In this document: one piece after another, positions 1 to 4,709 of the stretch
Numbering within the stretch: position 1 is the first letter of the stretch
How the letters are laid out: every line of letters starts with the position of its first letter
Assembly: GCA_002354005.1 (NCBI GenBank)
Contig: DEKS01000144.1
Coordinates: 1,496-8,609 of the forward strand
Reading direction: 5' to 3'
DNA length: 7,114 bases
Source: Bacteroidales bacterium UBA2716
GTDB lineage: Bacteria; Bacteroidota; Bacteroidia; Bacteroidales; UBA932
Notes under the pieces: model-generated
Seen by the model: the letters and a program-made list of their open reading frames with translations, nothing else
Told to the model about the DNA's origin: nothing
Databases searched by the model: none
Program-made: the position numbers and the translations under genes

Positions 1-285
1 AATCACTACCTGTGCGAAGCCAAACGGAACGTCGGCCTGATTGAGGGAGACCGACGATATGAAGTCCTGTGCAGTCTGTACGATGCCACGGGAGGAACAA
101 TGGATAAAATGCAGCTCACGAAGACGATTGCATCCGTTTCCTTACCGCCGACGGAAAGTGGCCACATGGGCACCGCTTGGACAATGGTAATGGACCTGAC
201 AACCCCCTCTGTTACCTATTACTCCCGCCGCCACTTCGACAAGCCATTTCACTTTGAATTTGAGAGGAAGGAGTTGGTAAAGTGA
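1..285 (+). CDS. C-terminal part of a C45 / linear amide C-N hydrolase-like protein (5' partial)
   Basis: The frame is open from base 1 to a TGA at 283-285, so the start lies left of the window and 94 codons are visible; an in-frame ATG at 100 is internal, not the likely start. The fragment begins with NHYL, has a RYEVL segment near residue 20, and ends with GTAWTMVMDLTTPSVTYY followed by RRHFDKPFHFEF. This pattern (an SNH/TNH-like motif, an R-Y-E helix, then paired terminal strands 'T-W-x-x-x-x-D-L...Y-Y...F-K-x-x-x-F') is what I recognise from the C-terminus of acyl-transferase/peptidase C45 and choloylglycine-type amide hydrolases of the Ntn fold. The catalytic N-terminal cysteine would be off the window, so activity and substrate cannot be judged. 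It runs opposite to the tra operon and is probably unrelated to conjugation. The last residues (ERKELVK) may be native or junction-derived. Confidence 0.62.
   Translation, partial: NHYLCEAKRNVGLIEGDRRYEVLCSLYDATGGTMDKMQLTKTIASVSLPPTESGHMGTAWTMVMDLTTPSVTYYSRRHFDKPFHFEFERKELVK
265..273 (+). promoter_or_regulatory. Shine-Dalgarno-like purine run before the GTG at 282
   Basis: AGGAAGGAG lies 8 bases before a GTG codon at 282 and within the last codons of the preceding hydrolase fragment. It is the strongest ribosome-binding-like sequence in the window, and the GTG overlaps the upstream TGA as GTGA. It may be functional or simply the coincidental sequence at a gene junction. Confidence 0.35.
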
Positions 286-494
286 TTGGCTGTACTCCTG
301 GCGAATGGGGTGATGAAGAAACGTTTGACACTCGTGGTCAGGAGATTCAGCGATGGCTTGAGGACAATGCTGTAGAGCCTTACCGCTTTGTCATTATTGA
401 TGAGTTCATAAAACGTCAATTCAACCTCCTCGCCCCATTCACGTCCCCGGCCGAGAGCGTCAGTACAAAGTTCCTGGCCCCTCCCTTTTCATAG
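282..494 (+). pseudogene. Remnant of a HAD-like domain protein, truncated at both ends
   Basis: The GTG-started frame (70 codons, TAG at 492-494) begins VIGCTP and contains RGQEIQRWL and YRFVIID, ending in family-like sequence near base 405-410. The order 'x-I-G-x-T-P ... R-G-x-E-I-x-x-W-L ... Y/F-V-I-I-D-D' is typical of the second half of small HAD-domain proteins of the HAD_SAK type. The DxDG motif that carries the catalytic aspartate and the SSSWR-like motif, expected upstream, are absent: the frame has a TGA at 261-263. After residue ~43 the frame merely reads the antisense of traN to its stop. I read it as a fragment captured or left by recombination. A short chimeric peptide could still be translated because of the purine-rich site upstream. 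Family assignment is from motif memory, so moderate confidence. Confidence 0.48.
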
Positions 495-1213
495 AAGTAC
501 ACCCGGAACACCTGTCCCCTTGTCAAGGCAATCTTGTCAAACGTAAACACCAGCTTCCCCACATCCTCCGGCTGAACAACCCCCAGCCCATAGGACTGCT
601 TCGGAAAAACAGCCTTCTCATACTGGAGTCCGCGCTTGGTGCGCCGCTTGCTCTCTACGGCAAATCTCGGCGCCGACAGCTCATAACTCACCGCCGAACC
701 GTTCTTGAGCGAGATCAGCAGGAAAAGGACATCATCCTTCACAAAAATGTTCTCACAGAGGATGTCTATCCCGTATCCTCGCGTGCCTATATGGTAGAGT
801 TCCTGTTTCATATTGGAGATTTCTTCAAAGTTGAAAGAGGCCGACGGCCCGCCGTCGGCGTTGGAAGGTGAAAAAGAAGGTAAGGACTGGGCGCTCCGCG
901 TATCAATCTCCAACCGGGACGGATGTTCCCGATAGGCTACAATGAAGGTATGCATCGCTCCGCTGGCCTCCAGGCACGACATCGAGGTACATTCCCCGAA
1001 TGCCTCCCGGGCCTTGACGGCCACGAAATCCTTGCTGCCGTCCACAATCTTGGCCACGATGTCCCGGGAGCCGAGATTCACGTACTTCAGCTCGGAGGCG
1101 AAGCGCAGATGCACAACCTGCGTGGTGGAGATAAAAAGCGTGTCCGGGGCCTGTGCAAGGCCGATTCCGGAGCATGCCCACCCAAGTGCAAGAGTAAAAA
1201 GCAATCGTCTCAT
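416..1213 (-). CDS. traN: Conjugative transposon protein TraN (VirB9-like, DUF4138)
   Basis: This 265-residue protein has a signal peptide at residues 1-20 (basic MRR, a hydrophobic core LLFTLALGWACSGIGLA) followed by QAPDTLF. The mature N-terminal domain carries VVHLRFASELKYVNLGSRDI, which closely follows the family pattern 'T-V-H-V-L-F-P-S-E-V-K-Y-V-D-L-G-S'. The C-terminal part has LVFTFDKIALTRGQVFRV and YEKGGARNF, matching the YEKNGGR-type ending of TraN, so the 3' end looks intact. TraN is the outer-membrane-proximal subunit of the Bacteroidota transfer channel and pairs with TraM. The start ATG at 1213-1211 overlaps the traM stop (ATGA), indicating translational coupling. A poorly conserved linker around residues 110-130 contains a perfect DNA inverted repeat. 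No traO follows; a plus-strand gene remnant overlaps the last codons. Confidence 0.9.
   Translation of the reverse strand: MRRLLFTLALGWACSGIGLAQAPDTLFISTTQVVHLRFASELKYVNLGSRDIVAKIVDGSKDFVAVKAREAFGECTSMSCLEASGAMHTFIVAYREHPSRLEIDTRSAQSLPSFSPSNADGGPSASFNFEEISNMKQELYHIGTRGYGIDILCENIFVKDDVLFLLISLKNGSAVSYELSAPRFAVESKRRTKRGLQYEKAVFPKQSYGLGVVQPEDVGKLVFTFDKIALTRGQVFRVYFYEKGGARNFVLTLSAGDVNGARRLN
840..859. repeat. Perfect inverted repeat (8-bp arms, 4-nt loop) inside traN
   Basis: GCCGACGG, a CCCG loop and CCGTCGGC form a strong GC-rich hairpin. On the coding strand it spells A-D-G-G-P-S-A in a serine/proline/glycine linker between the two conserved halves of TraN. It lacks the GTCA...TCTC ends of the 27-nt repeats elsewhere in the window, so I keep it separate. 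Confidence 0.6.
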
Positions 1214-2286
1214 TTTCTTTCAGATTTAACAAGGTAAAACTCATAGCCGGACACGACCGATACCGACACTTCGCCGGAGGCGCTCCGGGCAATGGAAGCG
1301 CCGGTCCGCAGGACCGTGGACGCCAAATCGCCCACCAGGCCGCCGAATGTGGTGCCGGCAGCAGAAATCGCATCATTGGAAGCCTGGCGCGAGTTTTTGG
1401 AAGCCGATGTCTCCGGGCAGTAGATGCCCTGCAGGCCATCTGTATCGTACGCATCCAATGCCAGCGGAACGATGCGTCCGTTCATCTCCAGCGACCGCAC
1501 GGAAAGCTCCAGCCGCTCGCCAATCTTGCAGATGGCCGACAAATGCGTATTCGCAGGAATCCGCACGCCGACATCCACATAATCTTCCAGCAGCCGCACC
1601 GTCACGCGCTGCCCGGACTTAATCTTCTGGTCCCGCACAAACATGCACCGGAACGGCCGAATCCCATAACCCACGCCCTCAGACGGCTCATCGTCCAGCG
1701 TCGTAACAATCCCGTCCGACGAGCCAACCGCCGACAAGTCGATTGAGGCAGGGGAGTCCTGCCCAACCCTCCCACCGTCATGCCCGACCTGACCGGGTAT
1801 CTCATCAGCCGTAGCCCCCGCCAGTACATCCCGCACCATCTCCGCCCGCTTCCGGTCATACTCCAGCCTTTCATCCTCCGACAGGGCCCTTGCCGCTCCC
1901 GACCTTCTCGGCGCCGACGAAGGAGCAGGGGAGGCCGATGCCCCCGTCCCAAACACTCGCTCCGCAGCAGCCTCCGGCCGCTCAGCAACCGTAGCCACAA
2001 CAGCAGTCCCCGAAGCCGGCGAAGAAGACACCAACGAAATATCTTCCTCGGCTTCCAGCTTCGCACTCAAGCCTTCATAATAGTTCTCCGTCGAGCCCCT
2101 GTACACCTTGGACTTGCTCTCTTCCAAGGCCACCGCATCGCCGTCCGGTATCACCACCGTCACAGAAGCCTCTGGGGCCGATGGCTTGGAAGGTTTAAAC
2201 ACCATTATCACCATCACCACCAGCAGCCCCACCACAAATGCCGCAAATACGGCAAAGAGCACCCATTTTTTCTTATCGTCCTCCAT
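1210..2286 (-). CDS. traM: Conjugative transposon protein TraM (VirB10-like)
   Basis: The 358-residue protein starts MEDDKKKW at the ATG 2286-2284; an in-frame TTG nine bases upstream is less likely because it lies inside traL. A short cytoplasmic tail is followed by one membrane segment (about residues 8-30), then a long alanine/serine/proline-rich periplasmic linker to about residue 205. The C-terminal domain contains FRCMFVRDQKIKSGQRVTV, IPANTHLSAI, GERLELSVRSLEMNGRIVPL and YDTDGLQGIYCPE. The 'R-L-x-I...I-x-x-N-G...V-P-L...Y-D-T-D-G-x-x-G-I' signature identifies the TraM family. TraM spans inner membrane and periplasm and joins TraN at the outer membrane. It is shorter than the roughly 400-450-residue Bacteroides versions, with the difference mainly in the linker. 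A 27-nt repeat encodes linker residues 162-170. One base separates the traL stop from this start. Confidence 0.9.
   Translation of the reverse strand: MEDDKKKWVLFAVFAAFVVGLLVVMVIMVFKPSKPSAPEASVTVVIPDGDAVALEESKSKVYRGSTENYYEGLSAKLEAEEDISLVSSSPASGTAVVATVAERPEAAAERVFGTGASASPAPSSAPRRSGAARALSEDERLEYDRKRAEMVRDVLAGATADEIPGQVGHDGGRVGQDSPASIDLSAVGSSDGIVTTLDDEPSEGVGYGIRPFRCMFVRDQKIKSGQRVTVRLLEDYVDVGVRIPANTHLSAICKIGERLELSVRSLEMNGRIVPLALDAYDTDGLQGIYCPETSASKNSRQASNDAISAAGTTFGGLVGDLASTVLRTGASIARSASGEVSVSVVSGYEFYLVKSERK
1756..1776 (+). repeat. Degenerate half copy of the 27-nt repeat in traM
   Basis: This begins GTCCTGCCC and ends CCCACC, 21 nt before the full copy at 1777. It resembles the 21-nt half copy at 6915-6935 in traG (both start GTCMTGCCC and have CTCCC or a similar run) and occupies the same relative position. 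It encodes part of the linker as G-R-V-G-Q-D, echoing G-Q-V-G-H-D of the full copy. Confidence 0.45.
1777..1803 (+). repeat. 27-nt GTCA...TCTC hairpin repeat inside traM (copy D)
   Basis: The copy begins GTCATGCCCGACC and ends CCGGGTATCTC. The inner 21 nt fold as ATGCCCG paired with CGGGTAT (one G-T wobble). On the traM strand it reads in the first frame as EIPGQVGHD. It shares length, ends and stem layout with copies at 4675, 4899, 5522 and 6936. It falls in the non-conserved TraM periplasmic linker, where extra residues are tolerated. Confidence 0.75.
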
Positions 2287-2287
2287 A

Positions 2288-2404
2288 TTACGCAAACATT
2301 ATATAAGCCCTGTACAAATACACCAGCGCCCCCACAAGGCATAAGGCGACGCCGCAGTACACCAGCACCTTCGCAAGGCGCGAATCGTTCCGAATCGCTT
2401 TCAT
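2288..2404 (-). CDS. traL: TraL-like small single-pass membrane peptide (38 aa)
   Basis: Start ATG at 2404-2402 overlaps the traK stop as ATGA, and TAA at 2290-2288 ends it one base before the traM start. The peptide begins MKAIRNDSRLAKVL, has a hydrophobic stretch of about 20 residues (from VLVYCGVALC through LVGALVYL) and ends YRAYIMFA. A basic N-terminus with one transmembrane helix fits a small inner-membrane component. Its place between traK and traM is exactly that of TraL in CTnDOT-type operons; TraL there is also a short membrane protein but usually longer. I see no sequence motif that proves homology, so the name rests on position and topology. The coupled start, coupled stop and open frame argue that it is translated. 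Its exact role in the transfer apparatus is not established from the sequence. Confidence 0.72.
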   Translation of the reverse strand: MKAIRNDSRLAKVLVYCGVALCLVGALVYLYRAYIMFA

Positions 2405-3030
2405 CGCTTCCGGGTTTCCACAAGGTCATTGGCCACCACTTTGAACTTCTCAATAAGCAGCCCATGGGGATTCACATCGGAGCGACGTCCCTCCAGCACC
2501 TGGCAGGTCGATACAAACGAATACTGTGACACCGTGCTTTCCCGCACCAGGAACTGCCGGGCGAAAGTCTCCACCACCCAGGGATACGCCCCTCCGGCAA
2601 TCCGCACGGAATCCACAATCATCTGCTGGGAGATATTGGCCGATATCAAGCGGGAATAATACCCCTTCTCGGCCAAATCCTGCGAGTATTCCCAAGCGCT
2701 TCGGTCGGCCAGATTGAAGGCCCTGTCCAGGTTTTCCTGGATGGTCTGCTTCTGGGGCGAAAGGGTAAACATCAGCTCATGAAACCGCGTCACATGGTCA
2801 CGGATTTCCACGTCCTTGCTCATGACAGCATCTGTCTGAAGGGCCAGTAAAAGGCTCTTTCCCTGGTCCAGTACATAGATTTTCTGCCGCTGTTTCTCGG
2901 CAAATGTCAGCGCATACACACCCACCACCAGCGCAAAGAGCAGTGACCCGGCAACCGACACCAGCGTCAGGGAACTCAGTTTCTTGAAGGACTTTTCAAT
3001 GTCCTGTGTAAGTAATTGTATCTTATTCAT
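2401..3030 (-). CDS. traK: Conjugative transposon protein TraK (VirB8-like)
   Basis: Start chosen at ATG 3030-3028 (MNKIQLLTQDIEKSFKKL), giving 209 residues; an in-frame TTG two codons earlier is less likely. A short cytoplasmic tail precedes one membrane helix (about residues 22-43, LTLVSVAGSLLFALVVGVYA), and the rest is periplasmic. The segment after the helix, QRQKIYVLDQGKSLLLALQTD followed by RDHVTRFHELMFTLSP, matches the TraK family pattern 'K-K-I-Y-V-L-D ... H-I-x-x-F-H-x-L-F-F-T-L-x-P'. TraK is thought to act like VirB8 as an inner-membrane assembly factor of the channel. It starts nine bases after the traJ stop, with no clear Shine-Dalgarno sequence, and its stop overlaps the traL start. 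Length agrees with the family (about 205-210). No oddity is seen. Confidence 0.92.
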   Translation of the reverse strand: MNKIQLLTQDIEKSFKKLSSLTLVSVAGSLLFALVVGVYALTFAEKQRQKIYVLDQGKSLLLALQTDAVMSKDVEIRDHVTRFHELMFTLSPQKQTIQENLDRAFNLADRSAWEYSQDLAEKGYYSRLISANISQQMIVDSVRIAGGAYPWVVETFARQFLVRESTVSQYSFVSTCQVLEGRRSDVNPHGLLIEKFKVVANDLVETRKR

Positions 3031-3039
3031 AGTCAATGG

Positions 3040-4065
3040 TTATTTGAATTTTCCAAGAAGCATGGCGCCCTTTTGGGCCGCCGTTGCAATAGAGCGGTTC
3101 ACATCGCTGGCTCCGGCCGAAGTAATTACCCAGGAAGCGAGCGTCGGGATGGCCAGCAGCGCTATCAGGAGCACCACATCAATGATAATCATATGCAGCG
3201 GGAAAGCCATCCGGGCTCCGAGCCCCGCCCGCCAGAACTCCACAACCAGCGCATCTTTCACGTGGAAGTTCACATAGTCCACGATGGCCGACATCGGAAT
3301 CCAGAAAGAAATCTGGATGTACCGCGCTACCCAGGTGGAGATATTGTTCCCGAAGCCTGGCATCAACGAGAAGGCAAACACAAAGGGGCCGATGAATCCC
3401 AGCACAATCAGATACACGCTGCTGACGGCCAGCAGCAGGTACTGTACAATTTTCACCACGATGGATATCAGCCAGGACAGAACGGTGGCAACGCCGCTCA
3501 CAACGCTGCCCACCTTCACGCTCACCGCCGTTTTCACAACATTCCAGGCCTTCTGGAAGATATTCTGCTTCTTACCTCCCTCAATGGCCGATTCCGCCAA
3601 GGACTCTAACACAAAGGATGTTTCGCCGGACAGGCCGCTGTCCTCGGAAGTGATGGAACTGCTTCGCGACATCTCCTCCTCAAACTGGCCGCCAAGACTC
3701 TCTTCCTGGTTCTTCCGTTCCGTCTCACCCAGCGCATCCAGAATCCTTCCGCTAAGACCGGCCGCGTCCTTGTCCACCGATGCCGTAATGGCCTTGGCCA
3801 CATAGTGTGTGATGGAGTCGAACGGCACCAGCACAAAGCTGTAGAAATTGCAGGTCAGAAAAAGCACGATGGCCGTCCGGATAATGGAACGCATATCCAG
3901 CCTCCCGTACGGGTCGTTCAGCATCTTGTTGTACCACCAAAGCAGCGACACCATGGCCGCAATGCAGGCAATGGCACAGGCCAGAGAATACACGGCGCTG
4001 TGGTCGCCGGTGAAAATGTACATCTTGATGCTCTGTAGCATCTCCGGATAGTTCAGTTTCGTCAT
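3040..4065 (-). CDS. traJ: Conjugative transposon protein TraJ (VirB6-like polytopic membrane protein)
   Basis: The 341-residue protein has membrane segments at about residues 24-44, 61-80, 190-209, 211-235 and 289-314, with a probable further hydrophobic segment near 250-262. A hydrophilic region (about 97-170) rich in Glu, Ser and Gly lies between the second and third. Conserved landmarks are PYGRLD near residue 52 and the ending SWVITSAGASDVNRSIATAA, close to the TraJ family 'S-W-I-I-T-S-A-G-A-x-D-V-N-R' terminus. TraJ is the inner-membrane channel-associated component comparable to VirB6. The start ATG 4065-4063 overlaps the traI stop (ATGA); the TAA at 3042-3040 is followed by a nine-base gap to traK. 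Length is normal for the family (about 330-350). Confidence 0.92.
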   Translation of the reverse strand: MTKLNYPEMLQSIKMYIFTGDHSAVYSLACAIACIAAMVSLLWWYNKMLNDPYGRLDMRSIIRTAIVLFLTCNFYSFVLVPFDSITHYVAKAITASVDKDAAGLSGRILDALGETERKNQEESLGGQFEEEMSRSSSITSEDSGLSGETSFVLESLAESAIEGGKKQNIFQKAWNVVKTAVSVKVGSVVSGVATVLSWLISIVVKIVQYLLLAVSSVYLIVLGFIGPFVFAFSLMPGFGNNISTWVARYIQISFWIPMSAIVDYVNFHVKDALVVEFWRAGLGARMAFPLHMIIIDVVLLIALLAIPTLASWVITSAGASDVNRSIATAAQKGAMLLGKFK

Positions 4066-4709
4066 GGCTTGTCGTATTTAATTTTGAACGCTTCGTCCAA
4101 TCCGTCCAGGGCCGATACCAGTTCCTCAGCCGCATCAATTTCCTCGTAAGTCCCCTTGATATGGGAGTACAGCGCCGCATTCGCTTTGGAAACGCCCTTG
4201 CTGCACTCATGCAGCCCCTTCATCCGTTCCTCTTCACTCACCTGGGACTGCGAATCCAGAAACTCCCGGGCCCGTTTCACTTCCCGCGATGCATACAGCA
4301 GATACTGGAAGCCTTCGTTTACCAGGGAGCGCGTCTGGTAATAGTTCATCACCGCCGGGTCCACCTTCCGAAGCCGTTCCACATACCTCACCATCATCCG
4401 CGCCATCATCTCGTAGTTGCTGGCCATCCGGATGACGTCCTGCGCCTTATAGAGATTCTTCCGAACCTCTTTATAGCGCTTGTCCATGTTCTGGAGGAAC
4501 TCCAGCTGCTCTTTGGCCACGCCCAGATTCTCCAGGAACTGCGCACTGTTCATGGCCATGTTGTCCCCGTCCTGCAGGAACGACAGCACAGCCTGCGCCA
4601 GGTTACTCGCATCAAATGTCGCAAACTGGGCCGATGCCCTTGGCGCCCATGCCAACAGCATCGCCGCCAGAATTGTCATTCTGAGCGTAGCGAAGAATCT
4701 CTTTCTCAT
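4062..4709 (-). CDS. traI: Conjugal transfer protein TraI (DUF4141 type, secreted)
   Basis: Start chosen at ATG 4709-4707 because it overlaps the traG stop as ATGA; a second in-frame ATG at 4715 is possible. The 215-residue product has an Arg/Lys-rich n-region, a hydrophobic core (MTILAAMLLAWA) and a probable cleavage after APRASA, leaving QFATFDASNLAQAVLSFLQ. The D-x-x-N-L-A-Q motif early in the mature protein, followed by long helical segments (FLENLGVAKEQLEFLQNMDK, YVERLRKV), is typical of the DUF4141 proteins that follow traG. They are periplasmic and sometimes compared to VirB5-type minor pilus subunits; this role is inferred. Codons 4-12 (RFFATLRMT) are made by a dispersed 27-nt repeat, so the n-region of the export signal appears repeat-derived; a native start may have been the Met of MTILAAM. 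Confidence 0.85.
   Translation of the reverse strand: MRKRFFATLRMTILAAMLLAWAPRASAQFATFDASNLAQAVLSFLQDGDNMAMNSAQFLENLGVAKEQLEFLQNMDKRYKEVRKNLYKAQDVIRMASNYEMMARMMVRYVERLRKVDPAVMNYYQTRSLVNEGFQYLLYASREVKRAREFLDSQSQVSEEERMKGLHECSKGVSKANAALYSHIKGTYEEIDAAEELVSALDGLDEAFKIKYDKP
4675..4701 (+). repeat. 27-nt GTCA...TCTC hairpin repeat at the start of traI (copy A)
   Basis: The copy begins GTCATTCTGAGCG and ends GCGAAGAATCTC. The inner 21 nt pair as ATTCT with AGAAT, then two G/A mismatches, then GC with GC around a 3-nt loop. On the traI strand it encodes R-F-F-A-T-L-R-M-T; on the other strand it gives the C-H-S-E-R-S-E-E-S string familiar from repeat-derived spurious proteins in databases. Confidence 0.85.

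Noticed and set aside
100..285. The ATG at 100 as the true start of a 61-residue protein
   Set aside because: The same frame is open to base 1 and its upstream residues (NHYL, RYEVL) continue the hydrolase-family pattern, so the ATG is internal.
903..1454. A 183-codon minus-strand frame in another phase of the traM/traN junction
   Set aside because: It has no family motif and overlaps two well-supported genes in a different frame.
2315..2370. Two similar blocks (ACACCAGCGCC and ACACCAGCACC about 40 nt apart) in traL, considered as a direct repeat or attachment site
   Set aside because: The match is only about 11 bases with one mismatch and reflects repeated Leu-Val-Tyr codons in the membrane helix.
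1780..2529. A 249-codon plus-strand frame with a histidine-rich run (HHYHHHH) that could pass for a metal-binding protein
   Set aside because: It lies wholly antisense to traM, traL and traK, whose family motifs are clear. The His run is the complement of the Val/Met-rich traM membrane helix, and the Arg-rich part mirrors the Ala/Ser linker.
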